Notes under the pieces: model-generated
Database searches by the model: none
Told to the model about the DNA's origin: nothing
Seen by the model: the letters and a program-made list of their open reading frames with translations, nothing else
Shown here: piece after piece, positions 7,968 to 16,332 of the stretch
How positions within the stretch are numbered: the first letter of the stretch is position 1
Layout of the letters: each line of letters begins with the position of its first letter
Source: JBBQKG01 sp038326655
Lineage (GTDB): Bacteria; Actinomycetota; Thermoleophilia; Solirubrobacterales; JBBDJG01
Length of the DNA stretch: 64,000 nucleotides
Assembly: GCA_038326655.1 (NCBI GenBank)
Contig: JBBQKG010000010.1
Location: 29,175-93,174 of the forward strand
Direction of reading: 5' to 3'
Made by a program: the position numbers and the translations under genes

Positions 7968-8845
7968 AGCGTTTCGCGCCGACGCTCGAACCGCGCGTAG
8001 AAGCGGTCCGTGGTGATGCCGAAGCTTCGGGCAAAGGCCGTCCGCCAGGGCCTCCCGAGGCCGACGCGGTCGCAGAAGCGGCGAAGCGCAATCTCGGGGC
8101 GATGCGCGGGCGCGCGCCCGGCCGCGACAGCCCGGCCGAGCAGCCGACGGACGGCGAGGTGCCAGAGCGCGTACTCGGGATCGCGGCCGCCATCGCGCTC
8201 GTAGCTGCGAAGTGGCTGGAGGTTCGAGTCGAGCGCGCCGTCCCCCCGGATCTCACGGGCCACCCGTGCGTCGGTGGCCCGGCCGGCCGCCACCAGTGAC
8301 CGCCAGGACAGCTCCTCCGCCATCCCCTCCTTGATCCAGCGATAGTCGTCGTCACCGCGCGCGTGCAGGCAGCCGCCCTCGCCCTGGAGCACGTGCACGT
8401 ACTCGTGACCGGCTGCGGCGGTTGCGGAAAGGCGGTCTCTCAGCACCATCCACTGCCACGCCGGGCTGGACGTGTCGATGCACAGGAAGCCCGTATCGGC
8501 CTCCCCGACGACCGCCTCGCCCGCCTTCTGGAACGGACGGCATCCGTTCGCGCGTGCGATCCGCGCCTCCACGTGCCCGGTCACGCTGCTTCCAAGCGTC
8601 CGGCGCATGAACCGGTCCGTGAGCCGGATGCCGGAGCGGATCGCGCGCAGCTCCGGCGGCGTGACGCCGTCCTGCACGCGCAGCTCGACCGGCGTCCCCT
8701 GAAGCGGCTGGGATCGCGCCGGGAAGCGCGTGTCGCGCCAGTATGCGAATCCCGTGGCCCCGGCCAGGAGTACGAGCGCAAAGAGTCCCAGAGCCACGGT
8801 GCGACGTAGCTTTCTCCGCCGGTGTGAATACGGCGGGTGGGACAC
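7922..8845 (-). CDS. membrane-anchored HEXXH metalloprotease-like protein
   Basis: The 307-aa protein has a basic N terminus (SHRRRKLRR) followed by one membrane segment (residues about 15-33), then an extracytoplasmic domain. HEYVH (about 152) is a gluzincin HEXXH motif, and the downstream IKEGMAEELSW supplies a plausible third zinc ligand (E), as in peptidase-MA-like families. Cysteines flank the active site (GCRPFQ, FLCIDT, GGCLH), compatible with disulfides outside the cell. GTG start. Its 3' end overlaps the convergent flavoprotein gene by 46 bp. The substrate is unknown. Confidence 0.65.
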   Translation of the reverse strand: MSHPPYSHRRRKLRRTVALGLFALVLLAGATGFAYWRDTRFPARSQPLQGTPVELRVQDGVTPPELRAIRSGIRLTDRFMRRTLGSSVTGHVEARIARANGCRPFQKAGEAVVGEADTGFLCIDTSSPAWQWMVLRDRLSATAAAGHEYVHVLQGEGGCLHARGDDDYRWIKEGMAEELSWRSLVAAGRATDARVAREIRGDGALDSNLQPLRSYERDGGRDPEYALWHLAVRRLLGRAVAAGRAPAHRPEIALRRFCDRVGLGRPWRTAFARSFGITTDRFYARFERRRETLQARVASTGAGAPSR

Positions 8846-8851
8846 ACAGCG

Positions 8852-8857
8852 AGTTTA
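8852..8857 (-). promoter_or_regulatory. -10 element (TAAACT) for the HEXXH protein gene
   Basis: TAAACT on the minus strand lies 6 nt before the GTG at 8845. The gap 8846-9144 holds this element and two hairpins (9020-9054 and 9090-9113) and no convincing gene. Confidence 0.4.
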
Positions 8858-9019
8858 ATCCGGGGCGGAGAAGTCGACGCGCCCCGAATCAGCACATCCC
8901 GAGCGCAAGTTTCCCGGCGCGTGCGCGTCTTGTTGGTCAAAGGAAGGTGCGTGGTCCCCCGCCTTGGCCCGGTGGCCACGCCCAGGTCGTGGATTCGGAC
9001 CTGTGGATTCATGGGCAGG

Positions 9020-9054
9020 GGGCGCTGAGAACTACGGAGGAACGCTCAGCGCCC
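9020..9054. repeat. 10-bp inverted repeat upstream of the HEXXH gene
   Basis: GGGCGCTGAG at 9020-9029 is perfectly complementary to CTCAGCGCCC at 9045-9054, with a 15-nt loop that contains a GGAGGA. It may be a second terminator for the leftward ABC operon or an RNA structure; no T-run follows. Confidence 0.35.
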
Positions 9055-9089
9055 ATCGCCTCGCCCTGCAAGGGCCGACGCCCAGGCGA

Positions 9090-9113
9090 AACGGCCACCT
9101 CGCGGTGGCCGTT
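9090..9113 (-). terminator. hairpin terminator of the compatible-solute ABC operon
   Basis: AACGGCCACC (9090-9099) pairs perfectly with GGTGGCCGTT (9104-9113) around a 4-nt loop, 32 bp past the substrate-binding-protein stop codon. In the minus direction the stem ends in TT and is followed by TCGCC, so the T-run is weak. Confidence 0.65.
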
Positions 9114-9144
9114 CCAATGTGGCGAAGCGGGTGTGCCGGACGGC

Positions 9145-10122
9145 CTACTTGGTGTAGCCCGACTCCTTCAGGTACTCCCGCGCGGCCTGCCGGGGCGTCT
9201 CGCGGTCGACGTCGACCCGCGCGTTCAGCTCGCGCATGACCTTCAGCGTCAGTCCCTGCTGCACGAGCTCGATCGTCTTCTGCATGTCGGCCCCCGCCTT
9301 GTTCACCGTCGACTTGCGCGCGACGAAGGTGACGTTGCCGGGCGGGAACACGTGCTTGTCGTCGGCGAGCGTCACGACATCGTGACGCGTCGAGAGCTGG
9401 GCGTCCGTCGTGAAGATGATCGACAGGTCCGCCTGCTTCTTGTCGAGCACCTCGTAGCGCAGGCCGATGTCGACGGGCACGAACTTCTTGAACTTCAGGC
9501 CGTAGTTCTGCTCGAGGCCGACCAGGCAGTCGGGCCGCTGCCGGCATTCGGGTGACCCGTACAGCGTGAGGTTCAGCGACTTGCCCTTCAAGTCCGAGAC
9601 TTTCGTGAGGCCGAGCTGGTCGGCGCGCTTCTTCAGCATGCCGACCGCGTTCGCGCTCGTGAACGGCGTCGGGGCGAAGGCGACCAGCCCGACCTTCGAG
9701 AAGTCCGTCTGCGCCTGGTCGACAGCTTGATTGGCGTCGCTCGGAATGTCGGTTGCCTTCTTGCCGAAGAAGGACGTGAGCGCGGTGCTCGTGTACTCGG
9801 GATAACCGTCGATGTTGCCATTCTTCAGCGCCTTGAAGGCGATCTGCTCGGAACCGAGGTTCAGGTCCCGCTTCACCTTGTAGCCCGCGGCTTCGAGCGC
9901 CTGGGCGTCGATCTCGCCGAGGATGAACTCCTCGGTGAAGTTCTTGGACCCGACCTTGACCGTCACGTCGCCGTTGGCGGAGTTGCTCTTGATCAGCTTT
10001 CCGCCGGCGCCGCTGCTGCTGGATCCGTTGTCGTTGTTGTCGCTGCCGCACGCCGCCACGAGCACGGCGCAGGCAAGCGCGGCGATCGCTGCGATCAGGG
10101 CCAGGGCAAGACTGCGTCTCAT
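9145..10122 (-). CDS. glycine betaine-type ABC transporter substrate-binding lipoprotein
   Basis: The 325-aa protein has a lipoprotein signal (hydrophobic stretch ending VLVAACGSD, lipobox Cys at about 22) and a Ser/Gly-rich linker. The binding domain begins VTVKVGSKNFTEEFILGEI, the signature of the OpuAC/OsmF-ProX family, and includes DGYPEYTSTAL and later DLSIIFTTDAQL. It captures a quaternary-ammonium compatible solute (glycine betaine, choline or carnitine) for the two permeases and the ATPase encoded just upstream. AGGAG sits 8 nt before the ATG at 10122. It is the last gene of the operon and is followed by a hairpin. Confidence 0.92.
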   Translation of the reverse strand: MRRSLALALIAAIAALACAVLVAACGSDNNDNGSSSSGAGGKLIKSNSANGDVTVKVGSKNFTEEFILGEIDAQALEAAGYKVKRDLNLGSEQIAFKALKNGNIDGYPEYTSTALTSFFGKKATDIPSDANQAVDQAQTDFSKVGLVAFAPTPFTSANAVGMLKKRADQLGLTKVSDLKGKSLNLTLYGSPECRQRPDCLVGLEQNYGLKFKKFVPVDIGLRYEVLDKKQADLSIIFTTDAQLSTRHDVVTLADDKHVFPPGNVTFVARKSTVNKAGADMQKTIELVQQGLTLKVMRELNARVDVDRETPRQAAREYLKESGYTK

Positions 10123-10183
10123 CGGGCTCGCTCCTACTGGGTGGTCACGACACGGGTACTTGTGGCGCGGGAGCCTACAGACC

Positions 10184-10894
10184 TCAGGTCGAAACCTTGA
10201 GTCCCTTCGGGGACACGACGCGCTGCAGGGTCGCGAAGGCGAGCTCGACCGCAACGGCGAGGAGCGCCACCAGGATCGCGCCCGCGAGCCGGCCGTCCGC
10301 GCCGTACACGTTGGCGCTCAGAATGAAGTCGCCGAGGGTGAGCACCCCCGCGAGCGGTGCAATTGTCGCGGTTGCAACCACGTTCACGGCCGAAGTGCGG
10401 ATGCCTCCGAACATGCTCGAGAGGGCGAGCGGAAGCTCGATCCGCCGCACGACCTGTACGGCTGTGAGCCCCATGCCGCGGCCGGCGTCGATCACCTCCG
10501 GGTCGACCTGGCGGACGCCGATGTAGGTGTTCGTCAGGATCGGCGGGATCGCAAGCAGCACCAGCGCGAGCGTGACATTCGTGAAGCCGACGCCGATGTA
10601 GGCGACGAAGAAGGCGATCAGCGCGAGGCTCGGGACGGCGCGGCCAACGTTCGAGATCGTGATCGCGACCAATTCCCCCTTGCCGGCGTGGCCGAGCACG
10701 AGCCCGATCGGGATCGCGACGGCACAGGCGATCAGGATTGCAGCGCCGCTCAGCTTCACGTGCTCCCACGTGAAGCTGAGCACCTGGTGGAGGCCGCCCA
10801 CGTGGACTCCCCCGGTCTGGGCCTCGCGCGTGTGGAAAATGAAATCGAACGCACCGGAGAAGTTGGAGAGCAGGGCGAAGGTCGGGTGGATCAT
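10184..10894 (-). CDS. compatible-solute ABC transporter permease (OpuCB/D-like)
   Basis: The 236-aa permease has about six membrane segments. The conserved cytoplasmic EAA-like loop reads VIDAGRGMGLTAVQVVRRIELPLAL and contacts the ATPase. N-terminal FTWEHVKLSGAAILIACAVAIP is typical of the OpuCB/YehW class. Its ATG overlaps the stop of the preceding permease gene (ATGA, 10891-10894), so translation is coupled. The pair of permeases would form a heterodimeric channel for betaine-type solutes. Confidence 0.9.
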   Translation of the reverse strand: MIHPTFALLSNFSGAFDFIFHTREAQTGGVHVGGLHQVLSFTWEHVKLSGAAILIACAVAIPIGLVLGHAGKGELVAITISNVGRAVPSLALIAFFVAYIGVGFTNVTLALVLLAIPPILTNTYIGVRQVDPEVIDAGRGMGLTAVQVVRRIELPLALSSMFGGIRTSAVNVVATATIAPLAGVLTLGDFILSANVYGADGRLAGAILVALLAVAVELAFATLQRVVSPKGLKVST

Positions 10895-11613
10895 GCAGCG
10901 TTCACCCTCCGCCACGGCGTGAGCAGGCGCTGCGCGACGAGCAGCACCACGTCGAGCGCAAGCGCAAGCAACAGGGCCAGACCGCCCGCCGCGACCACGC
11001 CGGTCTTGAAGGTGATGTTGCTCCCGGAGATGATCTCGCTCCCGAGACCGCCGGCCCCCGCGAACACGGCCAGCGTCGCGAGGCCGACGGTGCTGGTGGA
11101 GGCGATCCGGAGGCCCGCGACGATATCGGGCAGCGCGAGCGGCAGCTCCACGCGCCACAGCAGCTGCCGATCGGTCAAGCCCATTCCGAGTCCCGCGTCC
11201 TTCGCGTCCACGGGCACGTTCTCGAGGCCGATGATGATGTTCCTGAAGATGATCTGGAGCGTGTAGGCGGTAAGCGCGATCACCGCCGTGAGCGTGCCGC
11301 GCCCCGTGATCGGAAGCAGCAGGAAGAACACCGCCAGGCTGGGCAGCGTGTAGAGGATGCCGGTGAAGCCGAGGATCGGCCCGACGGCCCAGCGCCGGCG
11401 CCGCGTGAGCAATGCCAGCGCGAACGCGATCGCGAAGCCGATCGCGACCGAGGTCACCGTCAGCACGACGTGCTGGACGAGCGGCTGCGTGTAGCGGTCG
11501 AAGTGGTCGACGATCCAGCCCGGGCACAACCTATTCTTCTCGATGCAGCTGTTGCCGCTCCGGCTGCGAATCTGGACCTGCGCCAGCACGGGCACCACCA
11601 CGGAGGACAGCAT
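10891..11613 (-). CDS. compatible-solute ABC transporter permease (second subunit)
   Basis: The 240-aa permease has a longer N terminus with two cysteines (NSCIEKNRLCPGW) predicted outside the first membrane segment, as in OpuCD/YehY-like subunits. The EAA-like loop is DAKDAGLGMGLTDRQLLWRVELPLALP. It lies 20 bp after the ATPase gene and overlaps the next permease by 4 bp, so the four genes (ATPase, permease, permease, binding protein) are one operon. Confidence 0.9.
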   Translation of the reverse strand: MLSSVVVPVLAQVQIRSRSGNSCIEKNRLCPGWIVDHFDRYTQPLVQHVVLTVTSVAIGFAIAFALALLTRRRRWAVGPILGFTGILYTLPSLAVFFLLLPITGRGTLTAVIALTAYTLQIIFRNIIIGLENVPVDAKDAGLGMGLTDRQLLWRVELPLALPDIVAGLRIASTSTVGLATLAVFAGAGGLGSEIISGSNITFKTGVVAAGGLALLLALALDVVLLVAQRLLTPWRRVNAA

Positions 11614-11633
11614 TTGCCTACCCGGCCTCTCGC

Positions 11634-12815
11634 CTAGCTCGCCACGCGTTCGGCCGGCCCCATCGCCTGCTCGGTGGCCCGGCTCGAGGACAGGAAGTGG
11701 GAGATCAGCTCGACCGACAGGACGCCTGCGACCCGGCCGTGCTCGTCGACGACCGGCCCGTATTGGGTGTCCGAGCGCAGCAGGTCCGAGAGCGCGTCGC
11801 GCACGATGTCGTCCAGCTCGACGATCGGCTCGGCCGCGGTGTCAGGCGTCTCCGGCACCGTGTCGTGGGCGAGGTCGCGCTCGGAGAGCCATCCCACCGG
11901 GCGGCCCTCGGAGTCGATCAGCAGCGGGTGTGGAACGTCGGCCTCCGCGAGCGCGGCACGCACGTCCGCGGTCGGCCGGCCGGCGTGCGCGAGCGGCGCT
12001 TTCCAGAGGTCCACGTCGCGCACGCGCAACAGCGACAGGCGCTTCAACGCGCGGTCGGCGCCGACGAAGTCCTCGACGAAGTCGTCGGCGGGATGCATCA
12101 GCAGCTCCGGCGGCGTGGCGTACTGCGCGAGCACCCCTCCCTTCCGCAACACCGCCACCCGATCGCCCATCTTGATCGCCTCGTCGATGTCGTGGGTGAC
12201 GAACAGGATCGTCTTGCGGATCTCTGCCTGAAGTCGCAGGAACTGGTTCTGGAGGCGCTCCCTGTTGATCGGGTCGATCGCACCGAACGGCTCGTCCATC
12301 AGCATCACGGGCGGGTCCGCCGCAAGCGCACGGGCGACCCCGACGCGCTGGCGCTGGCCTCCGGAGAGCTGCGCCGGATAGCGGTCGCGCAGATCGTCGG
12401 GCAACGAGACCAGCTCGAGCAGCTCGTTCACCCGCTCCGCGATCCGCTGCCTGTCCCAGCCGAGCAGCCTCGGCACGGTCCCGATGTTCTCCCCGATCGT
12501 GAGATGCGGAAAGAGGCCCACCTGCTGGATCACGTATCCGATGCCGCGGCGCAGCTCCGCGGCCGGGCGCTTGCGGATGCTCTGACCGTCGAGCAGGATG
12601 TCGCCGTCGGTCAGCTCGATCATCCTGTTCACGAGCCGGAGCGCGGTCGTCTTGCCGCACCCGGATGGGCCCACCAGCACGCAGATGTCCCCCGCCGGGA
12701 CCTCCAGCGTGAGGCTCTGGATCGCGGGCGCATCCTGGCCTCGATAGCGCTTCGTCGCCTGCCGAAACTCGACGGATGCAGCGGTTCCTGTGGTCGCGGC
12801 GCGGTCCCCTGCCAC
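11634..12815 (-). CDS. compatible-solute ABC transporter ATPase with CBS domains (OpuCA/ProV-like)
   Basis: The 393-aa ATPase shows Walker [10 protein letters not shown] (49-57), signature [15 protein letters not shown], Walker [13 protein letters not shown] and the H-loop FVTHDIDEA. The C-terminal part (about 255-385) holds two CBS modules ([19 protein letters not shown] and [19 protein letters not shown]), which in OpuA-type transporters sense ionic strength and gate transport during osmotic stress. GTG start at 12815, 10 bp after the end of the 141-aa gene, which may be the first gene of the operon. Confidence 0.93.
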   Translation of the reverse strand: MAGDRAATTGTAASVEFRQATKRYRGQDAPAIQSLTLEVPAGDICVLVGPSGCGKTTALRLVNRMIELTDGDILLDGQSIRKRPAAELRRGIGYVIQQVGLFPHLTIGENIGTVPRLLGWDRQRIAERVNELLELVSLPDDLRDRYPAQLSGGQRQRVGVARALAADPPVMLMDEPFGAIDPINRERLQNQFLRLQAEIRKTILFVTHDIDEAIKMGDRVAVLRKGGVLAQYATPPELLMHPADDFVEDFVGADRALKRLSLLRVRDVDLWKAPLAHAGRPTADVRAALAEADVPHPLLIDSEGRPVGWLSERDLAHDTVPETPDTAAEPIVELDDIVRDALSDLLRSDTQYGPVVDEHGRVAGVLSVELISHFLSSSRATEQAMGPAERVAS

Positions 12816-12825
12816 CGCCGGGATG

Positions 12826-13251
12826 CTACCGAGCGCGGGCGGGCGGCTTCGGCACGTCCTCCCACTTCATGCGCGGGTGCACGAGCAATCGCAGCTTGGC
12901 CCGATGCGGCAGCTGCTGTCCGTGGAAGAGGGTGGCGATCGCCTCGTCGGCGGCCGATCCGGGAACGCAGACGACCAGCATGCGGCAGTGGCGGGCGAAG
13001 GTCTCGAGCCGGCCCGGCAAGCTGGAGTCCGCGATCTCGGTTGCCGAGATGGCCTTGCCGAGGGTCATCCTGCGACCGTCCCGTCCGACCACATCCGGAC
13101 GGAGCCGGCCCGGCCGCAGGCCCAAGAGCTTGACCGGCCGCGGCCTGCTGTGGCCCGGAGCGTCGGCTGCTTCGACGGTGATGCCCTCCTGCTGCATGCA
13201 GCGCATCAGGTGCTGTACCAGCTCATCGTGGGTCGGCTCTTCGGCTGGCAT
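12826..13251 (-). CDS. 141-aa protein, possible degenerate PD-(D/E)XK nuclease-fold domain
   Basis: No family is recognised with confidence. The middle reads [23 protein letters not shown], then a helix with RLETFARH and a strand MLVVCVP. This pattern resembles small PD-(D/E)XK endonuclease-like proteins (PDVVG...GEAKT...FARH). If so, the ExK pair is missing here (GKAIS), so catalytic activity is doubtful. It sits 10 bp upstream of the ABC ATPase gene in the same direction and starts at ATG 13251 behind a -10-like TAGGAT. Confidence 0.55.
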   Translation of the reverse strand: MPAEEPTHDELVQHLMRCMQQEGITVEAADAPGHSRPRPVKLLGLRPGRLRPDVVGRDGRRMTLGKAISATEIADSSLPGRLETFARHCRMLVVCVPGSAADEAIATLFHGQQLPHRAKLRLLVHPRMKWEDVPKPPARAR

Positions 13252-13262
13252 CGCGAGGCGTG

Positions 13263-13268
13263 ATCCTA
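13263..13268 (-). promoter_or_regulatory. -10 element (TAGGAT) upstream of the 141-aa gene
   Basis: TAGGAT on the minus strand lies 11 nt before the ATG at 13251. It could drive this gene together with the ABC operon. Confidence 0.35.
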
Positions 13269-13306
13269 TCCTCGACGCGGGAGCCCAAAATCGGCGTCCG
13301 GCAGGC

Positions 13307-13333
13307 TGTCGATTTCGGGCGTTCCCGTTCGTC
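13307..13333 (+). promoter_or_regulatory. ECF42-type promoter (TGTCGA-N17-CGTC)
   Basis: TGTCGA at 13307-13312 is followed by 17 nt and CGTC at 13330-13333, 34 nt before the YCII start codon. This matches the promoter motif I recall for ECF42 sigma factors (-35 TGTCGA, -10 CGWC), and the downstream operon encodes such a sigma factor, so it is probably autoregulatory. Confidence 0.75.
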
Positions 13334-13367
13334 TCAAAGCCGACCATACTTTCCCAAGGAGGAAGCG

Positions 13368-13712
13368 ATGACGTACATGCTCCAGATCTTCTCGAGCGAC
13401 GCGGGGGTCGAGTTCGACAGCCTGACGGAGGACGAGCAAAACGCGATCCACGGCGAGTATCTTGCGATCTCGAATGCTCCAGGCGTGACCGCCGGGGCCC
13501 AGCTCGAGCCCGCCACGACAGCGACCACCGTGCGCGTACAGGACGGTCAGACGTTGACCACGGACGGGCCCTTCGTCGAGACCAAGGAGGCGCTCGGCGG
13601 CTACTACCTGTTCGACGCCGGCGACGTCGATGCCGCGATCGAGCTGGCCGCCCGCATTCCGGCAGCCCGGATGGGTGGCGCCGTCGAGGTACGCCCGGTG
13701 GTGCAGCGGTAA
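13368..13712 (+). CDS. YCII-related (DGPF domain) protein
   Basis: This 114-aa protein starts [11 protein letters not shown] and contains [21 protein letters not shown], the DGPF motif of the YCII-related family, and ends with a strand that covers [17 protein letters not shown] proteins form dimers with a ferredoxin-like fold; their biochemical role is not established. AAGGAGG at 13357-13363 gives a strong ribosome binding site. The gene is immediately followed by the ECF42 sigma factor, a conserved pairing in which DGPF proteins belong to the sigma factor's regulon. Confidence 0.93.
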   Translation: MTYMLQIFSSDAGVEFDSLTEDEQNAIHGEYLAISNAPGVTAGAQLEPATTATTVRVQDGQTLTTDGPFVETKEALGGYYLFDAGDVDAAIELAARIPAARMGGAVEVRPVVQR

Positions 13713-14923
13713 CGATCCTGGAACAGATCTTCCGCGACGAGTGGGGACGCGTGCTCGCGGCGCTGATCGGCTTCCTCGGCGACTTCGACCTCGCCGAGGA
13801 AGCCACCCAGGAGGCTTTCGCGGTCGCCGCCGATCGCTGGCAGCGCGACGGGATCCCTGCCCACCCGGGCGCCTGGCTCGTAACGACGGCGCGCAACCTT
13901 GCGATCGATCGCATCCGCCGCGATCGCACGTTCGCCGCCAAGGCCCGGCTGCTCGCCGTGCCGGAAGCGGTCGAGGACACGATGGACGACCCGACATTCG
14001 ACGACTCGGCATTCCCCGACGAGCGGCTCGAGCTCGTCTTCACCTGCTGCCACCCCGCACTCGCGACGGAGGCACAGGTGGCGCTCACGCTACGTACGCT
14101 GGGCGGCCTGACGACCACCGAGATCGCGCGCGCATTTCTGGTCCCGGAGGCCACGATGGCGCAGCGGCTCGTGCGCGCCAAGAAGAAGATCAAGGCCGCC
14201 GGGATCCCGTTTCGCGTGCCCCGGGATCATCTGCTTCCGGAGCGGCTCGTGCCGGTGCTGGCGGTCGTCTATCTGATCTTCAACGAGGGTTACGGCGGCC
14301 GGGGCGACCTGTCGGCCGAGGCGATCCGCCTGGGACGCGCGCTCGCCGACCTGATGCCCGACGAGCCCGAGGTGCATGGGCTTCTCGCCCTGATGCTGCT
14401 GCTCGACGCGCGCCGGGACGCCAGGTTTCGCGACGGCGAGCTGGTGCTGCTCGAGGACCAGGATCGCGTCCTGTGGGACCGGGAGCAGATCGAGGCCGGC
14501 CGCGTGTCGCTCGAGCGTGCGTCCGCGCTGCAGGGCAACGGTCCCGGCGGTCCCGGCCGTCCCGGCCGTCCCGGCCGTCCATATGTCCTTCAGGCTGCGA
14601 TCGCGTCGCTGCACGCGGCTGACACGCGGGACTGGGCTCGCATCGCCGCCCTGTACGGCGAGCTCGCCCGGCTGACACGTTCGCCGGTCGTCGAGCTGAA
14701 CGGCGCCGTCGCGCTCGCCGAGGCGGCGGGCCCGGAGGCCGGGCTGGAAGCGCTCGACCGGCTGGAGCTCGACGACTACCACTACCTGCACGCGGCGCGG
14801 GCCGACTTCCTTCGCCGGCTCGGCCGGACGGACGAGGCACGGGTGGCCTACGAACGGGCGCTCGAGCTGGCGCACTCAGCGCCGGAGCAGCGGTTCCTCG
14901 CCCGCCGCCTCGCCGAGCTCTGA
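13709..14923 (+). CDS. ECF42-family RNA polymerase sigma factor with TPR-like extension
   Basis: The protein of about 404 aa has sigma region 2 ([20 protein letters not shown] with AEEATQEAF and [13 protein letters not shown]), region 4 ([37 protein letters not shown]) and the long C-terminal extension typical of ECF42 ([12 protein letters not shown], then TPR-like helices ending [13 protein letters not shown]). It should direct transcription of the upstream YCII operon. The start is unusual: codons read GTA ACG ATC CTG, where a GTGA stop/start overlap with the YCII gene would be expected; the next canonical in-frame start (GTG 13751) would cut into region 2. A 9-bp tandem repeat encodes a [14 protein letters not shown] linker. 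Confidence 0.88.
   Translation, partial: VTILEQIFRDEWGRVLAALIGFLGDFDLAEEATQEAFAVAADRWQRDGIPAHPGAWLVTTARNLAIDRIRRDRTFAAKARLLAVPEAVEDTMDDPTFDDSAFPDERLELVFTCCHPALATEAQVALTLRTLGGLTTTEIARAFLVPEATMAQRLVRAKKKIKAAGIPFRVPRDHLLPERLVPVLAVVYLIFNEGYGGRGDLSAEAIRLGRALADLMPDEPEVHGLLALMLLLDARRDARFRDGELVLLEDQDRVLWDREQIEAGRVSLERASALQGNGPGGPGRPGRPGRPYVLQAAIASLHAADTRDWARIAALYGELARLTRSPVVELNGAVALAEAAGPEAGLEALDRLELDDYHYLHAARADFLRRLGRTDEARVAYERALELAHSAPEQRFLARRLAEL
14540..14580 (+). repeat. 9-bp tandem repeat inside the ECF42 gene
   Basis: Four to five tandem copies of a GTCCCGGCS-type 9-mer encode Gly-Pro-Gly-Gly-Pro-Gly-Arg-Pro repeats in a linker of the C-terminal extension. It is in frame, so copy-number change would alter only linker length. 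Confidence 0.6.
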
Positions 14924-15979
14924 GGCACGGACGGAGTACACCGGCGGTAGGCGAGTGGCCGCGGTGAACCAGCTCGCGCCCGCATCGCCCGAGCCGAATA
15001 CGTCTCCGGAGGTGGCCCCGAAATACAGCTCGAGCGCCGATCCCTCGCCCGACCGATCGAACGCCTGCCTGAGAATCGTCAGGTACGCGCCCTGCGGCAG
15101 CCCGTCGCCGCGCTCGATCCAGCTCGCGCCCGCGTCGCGGGTCTCGTACACGCGCAGGCGACCGCCGGGCGGCACGCGGTCCTCGTCGGACGCCAACGGG
15201 ATCACATAGGCGCTGTCGGGGTCGGCCGGGTCGACGACCAGCGGGAAGCCGAAATCGGAGGGCAGCCCCTCGCCGATGTCCGTCCACGCCTCGCCTGCGT
15301 CGTCGGAGCGATAGACCCCGCCGTGGAACTGCATGAACATCCGCTCCGGCCGCCTCGGTGCACGGTGGAGACGATGTACGCACATGTTGGTGGCGCCCGC
15401 CCGTGCCTCCTCGGGCACGTACCGCGGAATGAGGCCGACGTTGCCCTGCCGCCACTGCTCGCCGCCGTCCTCGGTGAGCCAGACCCCCGCGGCGGAGATC
15501 GCCAGCGCGAGCCGGTCCGGGTCTCCCGGCCACGTAACGATCGAGTGCAGGCAGAGACCGCCGCCGCCCGCCTCCCAGGCAGGGCGGGTCGGATGCTCCC
15601 AGAGCGCGCGGTTCAGCGCCCACGTCGCGCCGGCATCGCGGCTCTCGAACAGCACGCCCGGGTCGCCCCCGGCGTAGAGGACGGCGTCGTCCTCACCGGT
15701 GACGATCACCCAGATTCGCTCGAGTGCCACGTCGCCGTTTTCGGGCAGCCCGACGCCGCCCGCTTGCTGCCACTCGCTCGAGGGGTGATCCGCGTACCAG
15801 ACCTTCGGCCCGTAGAGGGGAGACGTCACGGACGCCAGCAGGCGGCCTGTGCGCGGATCGCGCATCGCATATTCGACCGGCTCCCCGGCGAAGGCACGCG
15901 CCTTGACCTCGAAGCCGGCGCCAGGCTTGCCTTCGAGCACGAACAGGCCCTTCCGGGTTCCCACGAGCAGTTCAGTCAT
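14876..15979 (-). CDS. Asp-box (BNR) beta-propeller protein
   Basis: The 367-aa protein lacks a signal peptide ([16 protein letters not shown]). Five Asp-box motifs of the S/T-x-D-x-G-x-x-W type are visible: [32 protein letters not shown] and SGDAGASW, which implies a sialidase/Vps10-like propeller. The catalytic set of true sialidases is not evident, so a binding or unknown hydrolytic role is more cautious. It starts 4 bp after the MoaD/ThiS-like gene in the same direction, so they are co-transcribed. The 3' end overlaps the convergent sigma gene by 48 bp. Confidence 0.8.
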   Translation of the reverse strand: MTELLVGTRKGLFVLEGKPGAGFEVKARAFAGEPVEYAMRDPRTGRLLASVTSPLYGPKVWYADHPSSEWQQAGGVGLPENGDVALERIWVIVTGEDDAVLYAGGDPGVLFESRDAGATWALNRALWEHPTRPAWEAGGGGLCLHSIVTWPGDPDRLALAISAAGVWLTEDGGEQWRQGNVGLIPRYVPEEARAGATNMCVHRLHRAPRRPERMFMQFHGGVYRSDDAGEAWTDIGEGLPSDFGFPLVVDPADPDSAYVIPLASDEDRVPPGGRLRVYETRDAGASWIERGDGLPQGAYLTILRQAFDRSGEGSALELYFGATSGDVFGSGDAGASWFTAATRLPPVYSVRASELGEAAGEEPLLRR

Positions 15980-15983
15980 CCGG

Positions 15984-16244
15984 TCAACCCCCTGAGATCG
16001 CCGGGATCACTTCGATCCGGTCGTCGGGGCCGACCGACGTGTTCTCCCGCGCGCGTTCGCCGTTCACGAAGACGTTGATGTGCTGGCGGATGAGTCCACG
16101 CTCGTCGAGGATCCAGCCGCCCACCGCCGGCTGCGCCAGCTCGAGCCCGCGCAGCAGCTCGCCCACCGAGCCCGCTTCGATCACGTGGTCGGAGCAATCA
16201 GCGGCAAGCCTCTTGAGAGGCCCCCGAAGCCTCACGAGTGCCAT
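15984..16244 (-). CDS. MoaD/ThiS-like small sulfur-carrier (ubiquitin-fold) protein
   Basis: The 86-aa protein has a beta-grasp pattern: VRLRGPLKRLA, VGELLRGLELA, INVFVNGERAR and DDRIEVIPAISGG. It ends in the GG dipeptide that MoaD/ThiS proteins need for C-terminal adenylation and thiocarboxylation. No activating enzyme (MoeB/ThiF-like) is encoded nearby. It is co-transcribed with the Asp-box propeller gene, a pairing whose function is not described to my knowledge. Confidence 0.82.
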   Translation of the reverse strand: MALVRLRGPLKRLAADCSDHVIEAGSVGELLRGLELAQPAVGGWILDERGLIRQHINVFVNGERARENTSVGPDDRIEVIPAISGG

Positions 16245-16250
16245 TGTCCA

Positions 16251-16256
16251 ATCCTA
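16251..16256 (-). promoter_or_regulatory. -10 element (TAGGAT) for the MoaD-like/Asp-box operon
   Basis: TAGGAT on the minus strand is 6 nt before the ATG at 16244, consistent with a leaderless mRNA. Confidence 0.4.
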
Positions 16257-16332
16257 TGACTCACATCGGTACCTTGCGTGACCGGCCGACCACCCCGCGT
16301 TGCCGAACATTCAAATCTGGAAGGAGGCCGCA

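Noticed and set aside
13751..14923. GTG 13751 as the ECF42 start
   Set aside because: It would remove conserved residues of sigma region 2 (IFRDEWGR); the upstream near-cognate start is more consistent with homology, though unproven.
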